Below, piece after piece: positions 32,547-42,919 of a DNA stretch of 64,000 bases. Each line of letters starts with the position of its first letter. Position 1 is the first letter of the stretch. This DNA comes from Thelephora terrestris (lineage: Eukaryota > Basidiomycota > Agaricomycetes > Thelephorales > Thelephoraceae). The stretch is taken from contig WIUZ02000003.1 in the NCBI GenBank assembly GCA_015956445.1, forward strand, positions 1 through 64,000. The letters run 5' to 3'. A model generated the notes under the pieces. That model searched no databases. It was not told the origin of the DNA and was given only the letters and a program-made list of their open reading frames with translations. A program made the translations under genes and the position numbers.

Positions 32547-33279
32547 TCAAAAACGCGAGAAAATTCCGATGTCAACATCGTCAAAAGCTCGCGTCGCGAC
32601 TGGTGCTACTAACCAAAGCGGAAGGGTAAGTAAGGAGAGCCCTATCAACGCAGTACAAGAGTTAGAATGACGTCGCAACCGCGCCCATGAGACGATACAG
32701 ACATTATTGTTTCCCTCTTGCCCATGAACAAACCCTCTCTTCGTGAGTTCGGGCAACAAACTAGTCATAAGCTCTTGCGGGCCACTCCAGTGCAAAATCT
32801 TTGGTAAAATTGAATGCGATGTCCACAGTTGAACCATAAAATGGTCAAGCTCGTGCCACCCCAGGAAGATTCGATTCGGTGAGATGGGCCGGACGCTAGA
32901 CAAGAAGATGGTGATCTGCAGGAGCATTTTGAATTGAGCAGTTTGGATGGCCGTAGTTATCCACCGTATGTCCGGCCCTCTCCATCGAAACTCCAAATAT
33001 TTGAGTTTAGAGGCATTGGAGAGGTCAACCGGCGGTGGCACCACAAAGTCTAGGTCCACGCGTAGCGGTAAGAAATTGATCAACTGTGAAGCTAGAAAAG
33101 ACACACTCAGGGTGTAATATCCAAGGTAGAGAGTTTCAAGGGTTTCGGAACATTTCGACACCAAATCCGTTATCATTCTTGAATCGATATCTTCAGCGTT
33201 GCACCGCACCCCGATTTTGGAGAAGTGGGGACCATCGAGGAGTTCCGACAATCCGCGTATGATGTAATGACTCTCGCCG
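32547..33279 (-). pseudogene. F-box/LRR-like protein, C-terminal half
   Basis: C-terminal half of a large Agaricomycete F-box/LRR-like family. Recognisable parts: CGESHYIIRGLSELLDGPHF, ITDLVSKCSETLETLYLGYY, DLSNASKLKYLEFRWRGPDI, RWITTAIQTA, QLWTSHSILPKILH and SLLPELTKRGFV. The frame is open to 33287 and beyond, where the KDZ element's inverted repeat starts. The upstream half of the same gene lies at 59710-59931 in the same orientation. The C-terminal tail after about 32690 is hydrophobic and unlike the family, perhaps read-through into former non-coding sequence. Such proteins are thought to be substrate adaptors or LRR recognition proteins; no F-box is visible in the two pieces. Confidence 0.75.
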
Positions 33280-33287
33280 CACTGCTG
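33280..33287. repeat. Left 8-bp target duplication of the KDZ element
   Basis: CACTGCTG just outside the left inverted repeat. The right side has CACAGCTG at 59702-59709, a 7 of 8 match. Keeping one copy restores the F-box/LRR gene frame. Confidence 0.8.
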
Positions 33288-34146
33288 GTAGCTACTTTCT
33301 ACTGAGTAAAATGTGATAACACCCATACCATCAATCCCAAAATCCTCATGATAACTTGAGACATACTCAAGTCATACTCACTTCTGAGCCTGGCTACCCC
33401 TGGTACCACTGTTTGGGTTCTGATGGATGATGCGAGCAGCATTGCTGCCGTTGCGGCGGGATTTGCAACTGTGGGAATCGACCCTTAGGACCATCAATCC
33501 CGACGCCCCTCCCTGATCCCTACTCATGCTCTGTCAGGCCGACGTGACCTTCTGCAGTCAACAGCACTCTTGCTGTCCAAACCTATCGTACTTGGGATCA
33601 AACACACAGTTATCACTCCAATACAAACCCAGGGATATCAGAAGTCTCTTCGCGGACTAGATATAGAGTAAGGAGAAAGAAGGAGACAAGGGTCTCAGTA
33701 GCTCTTGCTCTTAGCACACAGCAGAGAGGTCACGGAGTTCCTGAGATAACAAATCTAGGGAAGTACATGCTAAACTACCTGTAGTATATATACTATCTAG
33801 ATTTGTTATGTAATCAATTAACTATTGATACAAAACACAGACAAACATGGTCCGTGCGTAGCACTGCATGGTCTGTGCGTTACGGGGTGACTAATGCTAC
33901 AAATTATCAGCTGATAAACGAAAGTGTGGCGGCCAATAGCAATTTGAGAGCATTACAAAGCAATTACAAAGCATGACGTATCATGGGAATGTTCGGAAAT
34001 GAATGTGGGTTGGCTGAGTAATAGCCAATAGCAAAAGGGGAGCATATGACTAAGGATAGGGGCATATGATGTCATGTGGGTCATGCGCAGTAAACAATAG
34101 AAAGGATGACTCAGCTCCTGAGTCGTGGAAGGGGCGTGGCGTTTGG

Positions 34147-34153
34147 TATATAA
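34147..34153 (+). promoter_or_regulatory. TATA box of the A1 gene
   Basis: TATATAA 65 bp before the ATG at 34212, in a context (GGTATATAACCAAAGGGGGTT) shared almost exactly with copy A2 at 50627. Confidence 0.6.
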
Positions 34154-34211
34154 CCAAAGGGGGTTGAGTGACTCAGTCTCCCAACAAACCTCCTTTGTTA
34201 CCATCACAGCC

Positions 34212-35417
34212 ATGCCACGAGTTACCTACCGTTCCGTTTCTCACCGCTCTACTCCTTCTCCTGTTCAGGAGAACAACTTCAACTACGACCGCCATCCTCA
34301 CGCTCGTGGGGATCGTTCCCGTCCTTATCCCACCCTTGGGAGTGTCATGGACCGTTCTGCCACCGCCGACCCCGATGATGGGTTTACCGACATAGGTGGG
34401 GGGTCTGGTTGCGCATTCCGATTTAGGAAAGCGAACTAACTTCCTTTAGGATTTAGGGATTTTGTCCAGGCTTCTCGTAGGGTGTCTCGGCGCAAGTTGG
34501 CGCGAATTGAGACTAACCCTTATGCGTCGGAGCTTCTTTCTCGTGGAGTCGATGTTACTCATGAACCGATGGAAACTCTCGGTTCAATCCTCGACACCAG
34601 TGTTACTCATACAAATAACGTTGGTACCATGTTGATGGATGAGTTGGCTTATGCCCAGACTCGGATTGACACGAGGAAGGATGAGACGAAGAAGCTGGAG
34701 GAATGGAAGGAAACCGCCCAGGATATCATGCACGGACAGGAGGATTCGATCGTTCGGCAGTCGGCCGATATCGACTTGTTGAAGGGAGAGGTGACAACTC
34801 TCAAGGACTTGGTTCGGGCTCTGGTTACTAAAACCGGAGAATTGGAGGACGACAAGGTAAGGGATTGGGGTAGAAGGCTTTTTGATGTTTTCTAACCCAA
34901 TTCTTTTTAGGTTCGCCTTACCCGTCGTGTTTCCGAATTAACCGGAGAAGTCCGAGAGTTGCAGAGGAGGTGTTCGGAGTCGGAGGTCCGTATCGAAGAA
35001 GAAGAGCCGATGATTCCATATCGGGCCGAGTCGCCACCAGCTCGGTTCGTAGTCCCGGTCGAGGGTCGATTGGTTCCGGTGGATGATGAGGTCATCGAGA
35101 TCGGGAGCGACGAGTTCTATCAGAACTTGGGTGTCGTTCGTCGAGATACTCCTCGTCCAGGTAGGAGGATGACTCCTCTCATCACCGTCACCGATTATAC
35201 TCAACCTCGAGGCCGTTGGCCAGTACAGGACTTTGATCCGTACGCCGAGTTCGTTCCAGATTCGGAGCCCAACTCCGATACTGAGGAGGGTCTTCCAAAT
35301 TACGAGGACTTGTCCGATGTGGATCCGAACGAAATCCGGCAGGCGAACTGGGCGAATGAGGAGTTGGTGAGGGCTGCTCTGGAGCAGGTACAGAGGATTC
35401 GCAGGGAGCTTGATTAA
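34212..35417 (+). CDS. Family A coiled-coil protein
   Basis: Three exons (34212-34395, 34450-34856, 34911-35417) joined by GT-AG introns give 365 aa. The introns are at the same places in copy A2. N-terminus MPRVTYRSVSHR; a long helical middle with heptad-like spacing (DELAYAQTRIDTRKDETKKL, DLLKGEVTTLKDLVRALVTK, VSELTGEVRELQRRC) predicts a coiled coil; then a beta-rich proline-containing segment (ARFVVPVEGRLVPVDDEVIE) and an acidic C-terminus (DLSDVDPNEIRQANWANEEL). No enzymatic motif, zinc knuckle or polymerase. I do not recognise the family. Its conservation between two element copies suggests selection, perhaps as a structural or DNA-binding partner for mobilisation, which is inference. 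Confidence 0.7.
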
Positions 35418-35521
35418 TAATTACTTCCTCTGTACTAGCCTGCTTCGGAATTAATCTTCTTTCTTGTCTATTGCGTGTGATCCATGGGTCGTAAAACATA
35501 AGGTTTGTCATAAGTCCAATC

Positions 35522-35634
35522 CAAGGGTCAGGTTAATAAGCCGGTTAACTTCTGCGAGAGGTCAACGCGCGACACTTATTAACACATCCCTTGTTGTCGG
35601 TAGCCTGAATATCTACTAGTCTTCAGGAGGCAAC
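35522..35634 (+). ncRNA. Structured RNA-like motif, A1
   Basis: Nested pairings: CAAGGG (35522) with CCCTTG (35588), TTAATAAG with CTTATTAA inside, and an inner hairpin GTTAACTTC/GAGGTCAAC; then a second hairpin CCTGAA/TTCAGG, and GTTG with CAAC. The motif words CAAGGG, CATCCCTTGTTGTC, GGTAG, ACTAGT and GGCAAC recur in all A and B copies although the sequence between them differs. It lies 3' of the gene in A. Role unknown: a ribozyme, an export or packaging signal, or a 3'-end signal are possible. Confidence 0.5.
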
Positions 35635-36418
35635 GGAGGGCCAAGTAGGGGGGATCCTTAATAAAGGTCCGCCGTTACATGTTCACGTATTATACCTCGG
35701 GTCTTCTGGGGTATCTTGACTAGTAGCACGTTCCACGTATTGGACTTTGAGTCGTTAATCATAGGGCATATGGCATAATAAACAGTTTACCGCCATGTTT
35801 AGGGCAGGGCACCGACTAACATAGTGGTGATGAGACGTTGAAAAAGGGGAATAAAAAGGGGGTAAACGGCGAAATCATCACACGCTCTACTCACGCTCTA
35901 CTCACGCCTCCTCCCCCTCCGGCTATTCTGTCCCTCAGGGATCCCGCCTTTGCTCCCGCCGCTTTTCTGGGGCATCGGGATGCGCTACATCCGTGGGAAA
36001 GCGCCAGTCCAGTTCCCTGTCCCTCCCGTGCCTGCTCAGCACCTACCCGCTCGCTCGTTCACCCACCACCCCCTTCCCATCCCTCATCCACCCCATCCTC
36101 AAGCCCTGGCCTACGTCTACGCACACTGGTCGGTTAGTAGACCCGATTACTGCCGTCCTGGCAGCCTGGATCTGCGCCGATACCGCCTGCAAGCAGGGTC
36201 CGCGTCAGCGCCCATCCCGTGCGTTCCCCTCTCGTTTTGCTTTTCTTCATGTCTAACGCTTCTATTTCAGCCTCCGTATGGTACTTCTCCGTGATCCAGG
36301 TATTTTGGGAGCCCAGGATACCCCAGGATTGCCCATTTCAACTTGTACCCTAGCTACCGTGAAAAACCAACATCGCAGCTTGCAATCCAAATACCTTACT
36401 CCTCCTTCGTCCCTACAT

Positions 36419-37722
36419 TTACAACTCCCACCAACTAACCCTGGCTTCGGAAGCTCCAACCGATGCGCCCTCCGAAGTGATTTTGATCACACCGCCTCTT
36501 TTTTTTGTTGCCACGCCCTTCGTTGCGCGTCACCTTCATGCTTTGCATCCCCCACTCGCAATCACGTACAAATCTTGTATGGAAGGCCAGAAGGGAACGT
36601 CGACAGCACACGCCCAAGCTGTTACAAATTCTGCATCCGCGTCCCACCCTACAACTGACCTTCCTGCCCTCACGCAAGGGGCAGGGGTTGCCATCGCTTC
36701 GGAGGCGATTCGTACAAACACATGGGCAATCAAGACCAACAGCCAGGTTATAAACAATGGTTTATTGAGCCCCGAGACCACAATGACACACAGTTCCCGC
36801 CTTCAGATAGTTCCCACTCACCCTCCTCTCCCGTGTTCCCCACCACGTTCAAACCTCCCCGAAAATTACATACGGACGACAGACAAAGGGATTACCACCC
36901 TCAAAACCCTATCACTGGGCTCTACCAACCTGTCCGCCTACAACGGCCTTGTCCCAACCACTCTGATGGATGTCCCCGGCTGCTGTCGCCCCCTTCACCC
37001 TCTGCCCTTTCCAGGCTGGCTTGAACCACTTTCCCCTGTGTTCACGTGTTTCCCGTAGCACACTCGCTCTCTTGCCCAATCCTCAGGTACTGACCATCAG
37101 GTCCTCATCCTAGCACATTACCCAATGTTCCTAACGTATAGACTCGTCTCTATCCCTCATCCTTTTGTTTCGCTCCTATGCTAAGAATCTCGCCGTTGTA
37201 TATACATGTCGGCCTGGTACTATCTCCCCTCTCCCATTCCTTGCCCTCATGTCATTGGCCGCTCACCCTTTTTGTCTCCCGATTAATCATCTTTTGTGAT
37301 TCGGAGTTGTCTTGCCACCCTCAGATCCCTTGCTTCGGTCTGACTACCCGATTCCATTCAACGGGCCACGCACCTGCTTCTTTTGGATTGTTCTCATGTT
37401 GCCTTCGATTTTCCATCCAAAAGATTATCTCCGCTCATATAGCGCCCTCAGGGCGACCTGCTCTTCCATCAGTCGTTTACTTGTTTGCTCGCGTACCTTT
37501 TCGTATGGTTCGCTCTCCGAGTATGTTTGACATGAGAGTTCGCTCAGACATCTTCTACAATAAACTAAGTTATGAGCTTACCCGCATTGCATTCCCTGTA
37601 TGCTTGACATAGGGTTCTTCTCACAATAAATCACAACTTGTATACTCACCAATTGGTATTGAACGCGACATAAGGACAGATACTAGAGGTATGACATGTG
37701 GGAGAAGGTTGCGACAACTTAC
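36419..37722. other. KDZ interior, no firm gene
   Basis: Between the left inverted repeat and the transposase 3' end. A plus-strand open frame at 36722-37024 (MGNQDQQPGYKQWFIEPRDH onward, 100 aa, Pro-, Ser- and Gln-rich) overlaps another at 36477-37058. One may belong to a small spliced gene, but no domain is recognised. Confidence 0.35.
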
Positions 37723-40700
37723 TTACTCAACCCAACTACCGGAAGAGTCTGATCCACATTCAGACTCCGTAGAATCTTCCAAGTTAGAAGCTATATTGAT
37801 GCTGTCATTGGTTGGCTCGGCCTCGGTGTTAGACGGAAGCAGCAGGGTGTGAGCAGTGATGGTCGAGGGTGGCTTAGCATGGGGGTGCGTGCGCGTGGTG
37901 GGAGATCCGGGATGGTCTGAACTTTGAGTGTCCTGCTTCCATTTCTTGAAGTCCGGGTTAGTGAGCGGTGCACCTTGGTCGCCCAAAAACTTTACAGCCC
38001 AGGCATGAGGGAGGGAGAGAGATAGAAGTGTGGAGTGCCAACGCTGGGAGAACCGGACGGCAAGGTTGTGGAAGACGAAGCACTGTTTCGTAGCGTAGGC
38101 CGAGATCCCAATACTAACAGCTGAGGAGGTGGTGTCTGCTCTTGCATCTACTTTTGAAAACCAATCGCAGGATTTCCACGCCAAAAATTGCACGACCCGC
38201 CTCATCTCCTCTTGTAGGAGGATCACCTCCTCTTCCCAACGAACCGCACGAGCCATACACTGTGCCCATTCAACTCGCATGTCCTCATTTACCTCGTCCT
38301 GAGAAACGACCATGGTGTTCGAACGCCAGATCCATGACTGAGTGTATTGGCCATCGGAAGTGCCGACTTCCTCTGGCTCCTTGCCTGGGCCTCGGTTGTC
38401 GGACTCAGTCAAAGGGAGGTAGAGGTCTTCCCAGGTTCCTCCTGGATCAAGCTGGAGGAGGGCGTTACGAGCAACACGATATCGTCGGGCAGATTTGTTG
38501 ATTCTGTCTTGGAGGGTCTGCATGGTAGCTCGGGATTTTGTTTGAGTCTTCTGGCCTTCACCCGCGAGCTGAACTTTGTGGAACATAACGAGGCCACGGC
38601 GAACGCGTCGTGCTCTTCGAAGGTCATCGAGGGAGTCTTGAAGCTGTCCAAATCGAAGTTCTTTCTTGGCGTTAACGACACCAGTTGCGCAAAGAGAGGT
38701 CCGTTCATTGGCGTCCTCGAGCTGGGAAGGTAGCCAAAGTTTTGTTGTTTCAGCCTTCTCCTTTGGCGACGATTCCGGGTTGGAGACGCTGATATCAAGT
38801 ACACCGGGCATGTAGATCACTTGTAGTTCGCGCCACTTCTTGATCTGGTGGAGGAGTGAGCCGCGGTGCTCGAAAAGTGTCGCTTTCTGGGCATTCGAGC
38901 ACGCATTTCCGGCAGATGCAGACTGTAGAGTGTACCTGTTTGAATATTAGATATTGAGGAATTTCCTATAGGAAAGTGGCTCACTGCTGATCCTCAAGTT
39001 CCAGGCCCACGTGTATGAAGACTGATGCAGAGACCTTGTGGAGCACTGCACTCCCCCCCTCTGCCTCCGTGGTCTCTTCCTGGGCGAGCCGTAATCGAGC
39101 CGCAGATACCTTCGATGCTGGGGAAACAATAATTAGGCTTGTTCGCCCTACAGAATTAGGAGAAATCCACCGTGATCCTTTGACATGTAGGGGTTGGGGT
39201 ACGAGGGGTTTGCTTCCCATTCCTTAACCATACGGCTCCAACCTTGTATCGTTTCACAAGGGAACGTCGCAGTAAAGTCCGCTACAGCCTGGCGTTGCTT
39301 CGATGCCATTTCAACAGCTTTCAAGAGGCTCTTTTCGAGCAACGAACCTGCCGCAGCTGTGGTCAGTATATCACCATAGTTACGAGTGGGCTGGAGTCAT
39401 GACACTTACCTAATCCTAGCACCTTCTTCCAATTCCATCCACCCCAGCTGTCGTCTAATGCAGTGTGATGCGCACCAGGGCCCATCTCCCTTGTGGAAAG
39501 TGCGGCAAGGTTGATATAAGCCCATTCTTGCTCGACTGTTTCACCGTGTGTGCGCCCCACCCCACGGGTGTAGTTGAAGGAATATTGAGCTTGGCATTTG
39601 GGGCCATGCGCAGGCAAGTGAAACTTGGGGACGAGGTGGGTGAAGGAGAAGGTTGCAAGGTCAACATCCTCATGGTAGTCCGCAAATCGAGTGTGCAAGT
39701 TGATCGACCACTTGCATGCGATATCGTATGATATTTTGATGTCACGTACTTGACAACGCTTGAGATACGAAGCAACGATGTAATCGGTGTTGATATACCT
39801 GGAATATTATTAGCGATGTCCCAGATGCAATCAGAACTACATACCATTCCCCGCGTTGCAAATCACCCACGGCGTTGGGAAGGACAAAGCAGTGTCGTGC
39901 GCAAACCGCCTTGACCACGCCGCTGGCAATATAATCTTTGCCACCACGTGAGTTCGCCTGATTGACAGCGTGGAATTCGCTGCCGCAGCTCATAACCTAG
40001 GAAACAGATCAGAATATACCCCCACGCTATTTGAAATACACGGACATCCTTCTCATGTGGATTATTTGCAACATGTTGAACGTATGGGGTATTCTCAACG
40101 AAATAAGACCATCCAGACCCAAGCTCTGGATCCTTGATCTGACGGTTCTTCGATTTGAGCTTGAAGTTAGCGTCGACGGCAATAAACTGTGCATAGATCC
40201 ACCTTGTGAACGTGTTAGTTAGCACTCCAGGCTGTAAAATGAACCTTCTTACTCGTTAGAACCACAGGTGCTATCCCAGTCATCTGGGAGATTTCGTCCA
40301 GGGTGTGGACAGGCGGGACACTCAATTGCGAATGAACCGGGTGTTGTCGCCGAAAGGGGGTATTCCTGGTGAGCGCCACCCCCGCGTTTAACACCCTTAA
40401 GGTGCCTCCATTGGCGGATGCAACGAGAAATTTCATGATACCGGTACTGTTCGGCTCCATGAGTGATGGTGATCGAACGGTCAATAGAAAGCTCTTACCA
40501 CTGGCTTTGAACGTCCTTGATTATCAGATTTTTGCATGATAGCGAGGTAGAAGTCATAAAGATTGAGCTTCCCTGAAGTGTGACTTTGTGGTATGTTTCG
40601 AGAAGGTCGAAGGAGAATGCAGTTCGGGGGCGGTTGAATGATGCTGGATACCATCGCATTCGAAGTAGTTGGCGATAGCGTTCAGACCACGAGGTGCTTG

Positions 40701-41527
40701 CCCCGCAGCTACAGAATACAACTCGTACGTTGTGCCAGCCGTTGGCGTCGACAACGATAAGATCCTGAGGTGAAGATTTGATGGGGCAGGCGACGCCACC
40801 ATGCTCGAGATCGCAGATAAGGCCAAGGGAGTGTAGAGATGCTCGATCAAAGAAACCATCCTTCCAACACTGGATAGCATGAGCGTGATGAGGGAAAGAG
40901 CAGGCACGAAACGAGCATACCTCTAAGCGGTGTAACGGTAACGCTCGATGCAAGGTAACAGCACATTCTCTGCAAAATAGCAGACCATAGGAACATTCGA
41001 GACAACGGTATAGGGGAGTCGTCTTGCGGGTTAGGCATGAGCCACAAATGTCGGTGTGAGCATCACCCGGTCCGTCGAGGCTGATGATTTCATCGAGGAC
41101 GACAGGCCGCACATCGAGCCATGATCTCATCTTAGTCTGAAGGATCGTTAATGAGGTAGGAAAGTGTGGGACATTCAGTGAGACTTACACTGTCATTCGC
41201 TTTCTTTCGCCTCCCCTTCGTCACCGGAATCGCCAGCATGATATCCCCAAGCTCTGTATCCCCCGCAAGCTCGGCGTCCAACTCCACCGTATGGTCGTCT
41301 AGGTTGTTTACCATCTCCACGAGTGGAATGTTGCTCATAGTCACACCCTCAGCCTCTCCAGAGCCTGCAACACGTGTCTTGACCAACCGTGCGTAGGAGT
41401 CCGTTATGTTCGGAGGGGAGCTTTCCTCGTCAGAGTCGGGGATTACAATAGTGCGAACCACGACCCCCTTACGCTTCTTAGTCGTAGATTTGGACTTGTG
41501 GATTGAGTCGCCTCCCCGTTTTGACAT
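37723..41527 (-). CDS. KDZ transposase with CxC2-like zinc cluster
   Basis: Ten exons on the minus strand: 41527-41189, 41136-40921, 40869-40499, 40446-40253, 40202-40046, 39996-39845, 39798-39410, 39356-39171, 39117-38985, 38935-37723. Roughly 1,100 aa. Order: basic N-terminus; Cys/His-rich cluster (CGSCLTRKTTPLYRCLECSY, then FCREC and LHRALPLHR) of the CxC2-like kind tied to KDZ transposases; LRMRWYPASFNRPRTAF; IECPACPHPGRNLP; catalytic core with FIAVDANFKL (first Asp), SYDIACKW (second Asp), FHLPAHGPKCQ, GRTHGETVEQEWA (Glu) and GWNWKKVLG; helical C-terminus with VIYMPGVLDIS and an acidic end. At 40571-40573 a run of three C (G on the coding strand) is one base short of the frame that continues into GKLNLYDFYLAIMQKSDN, so the gene has one frameshift unless this is a homopolymer error. 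Element B1 sits 18 bp before the ATG. Confidence 0.9.
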
Positions 41528-42264
41528 AGCGGAGACGTGGAAAGTGTCAGGGCCACTCTACCCCAACAACTACCAGTGCACTGAGCCGACTCCGCAGAGT
41601 ACTCACTAGTCCAACTAGGTTGTGAGAGAACGATCACGTCTCTATTCTTCCGGTAGGTTGTCCGAGGTCACTGCAAGTCAGGTCGAAAACCCAAAGAGAA
41701 ACCCAACCTAAACCGTACTTCGTTCGGTTTATCCAACAAGGGTTTATCTCTACAACGGGTATGATGACTCCACCAGGTGTACGACTGGACGTCGAGGTAT
41801 TCTATATTCTGAACGCTCGGGTTCTATAGTTACAACGCGCAGTAGTAGCGCAGAGCGGGAGGGAGAGCAGATAGATGTCTGGGGCTTCCAACAAGAAACT
41901 CTGACTTGGCCTTAACTGCAACTGGGCTGAGAAGGGCAGAGGATTTCCTGAGGTAACAAAACTAAGGTACTACGATACAGCCACAGTTGCTTCTTATACT
42001 AAAATGAGTGGCCATGACGTCAATACCCTAATATACCCTTATCCAGTCCGAACAAAGGGAGATAAGGAGTGTGAGAATGCTAAGTAAGGGAAGCGAACAA
42101 AGAATGACACGTGGGAGAATAAAGGACAAAGGGCCTTACTAGCGTGTGAAGGATTGCATAAGAGATAACAAATGTCTGCATGAAACATAGGGGTAAAGAT
42201 AACACTAGTCCTAAAAGAAATAGGGGCATAGGGGTCATCAAAGTTCGTACCTGGGGATCACACC

Positions 42265-42378
42265 CAAGGGTTAGGTGAGAATCTTCTTGGATGCTTCCTT
42301 TGGAGAGGCCAAAGATAGAAACCATGCAGCATCCCTTGTTGTCTGTAGGCGGTAACAGCATCACGGACTAGTGGCAAC
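42265..42378 (+). ncRNA. Structured RNA-like motif, B1
   Basis: CAAGGG at 42265 pairs with CCCTTG at 42333; between them TTTGG and CCAAA form an inner hairpin unlike that of family A. Then TTGTTGTC, GGTAACAGCATCACGGACTAG and GGCAAC. In family B the motif lies 5' of the gene, in contrast to family A. Confidence 0.45.
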
Positions 42379-42919
42379 CTCAACGTAGGTCCGAGCATGA
42401 GGAGCGCAGGCCTAGACTCATGGGACATGAGGGATTACAGATTCGCCGGTGTTTCACACTATCGGCTACTTCCACATTCACTTGGCTAACCAAAAGGAGT
42501 CTAAGGCACTCCTTCTGAATAACGGCGATTCCTTCCTCCGGTTAGGAGACTGTGATGTGACTGTCCACGTGTGTGATCAGGGTCCAGGGTTGATCGTAAT
42601 CGTAAAGTCATGAGGGGTCATAAAGGGGTTCGTGATGTCATGAAGAGGGTCATCAGGGTCTTGAGACCTATTTTTAGTGCGCGCGCGTTCTAGGCGTTCC
42701 GGAACGAAGTTCTTCCAAGGCCGTCCCGCGGGCCGAGGTGTCAGCTTGATGTAGTAAGCCGACAATGATGGTACAATGGTGGAAGTTGATGTGACCCGGA
42801 CCAATGAGGTTCGTCGAGGTAGGTCACGTGAAGGATCACCGATCTAGGCTATAAGAAGGACGTCTTCTTGGAGCCATCCTTGATCAGCAACACCAGCAAC
42901 TTCCCCACATCTTACCAAC

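Larger units (their letters stand above)
33532..35882 (+). mobile_element. TGTCAGG element, family A, copy A1
   Basis: 2,351 bp, starts TGTCAGGCCGACG and ends TCATCACA. Flanks are TGCTC and CGCTC; the undisturbed right inverted repeat shows the original was CGCTC, so the duplication is 5 bp with one later change. Copy A2 (50001-55637) has identical ends. There are no long terminal repeats inside. It contains a promoter with a TATA box, one three-exon gene, and a structured 3' motif. TG...CA ends with a 5-bp duplication recall retroviral-type integrase, so a link to LTR elements is possible but not shown. The element looks whole. Confidence 0.8.
33288..36418 (+). repeat. Left terminal inverted repeat of the KDZ element
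   Basis: 33288-33531 plus 35883-36418 match the reverse complement of 58940-59701; the gap is element A1, inserted within the repeat. Outer end GTAGCTACTTTC (right end: GTAGTTACTTTT). The left copy has one extra 11-bp TACTCACGCTC unit beside the A1 site. The GC-rich inner part has open frames on both ends reading inward, which look like by-products of composition. Confidence 0.88.

Noticed and set aside
33532-35882. Family A as a complete LTR retrotransposon
   Set aside because: No direct repeats at its ends, and no gag, protease, reverse transcriptase or integrase. TG...CA with 5-bp duplications keeps an LTR-related origin open but does not show it.
35950-36294. 114-aa proline-rich frame, nearly identical at 59064-59408
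   Set aside because: Both lie in the KDZ inverted repeat, so the near-identity reflects the repeat and not protein selection. Alternative frames there are equally open, as expected of GC-rich DNA.
37178-37612. 144-aa plus-strand open frame beyond the KDZ transposase 3' end
   Set aside because: Low-complexity composition, overlapping open frames and no conserved motif or splice pattern.
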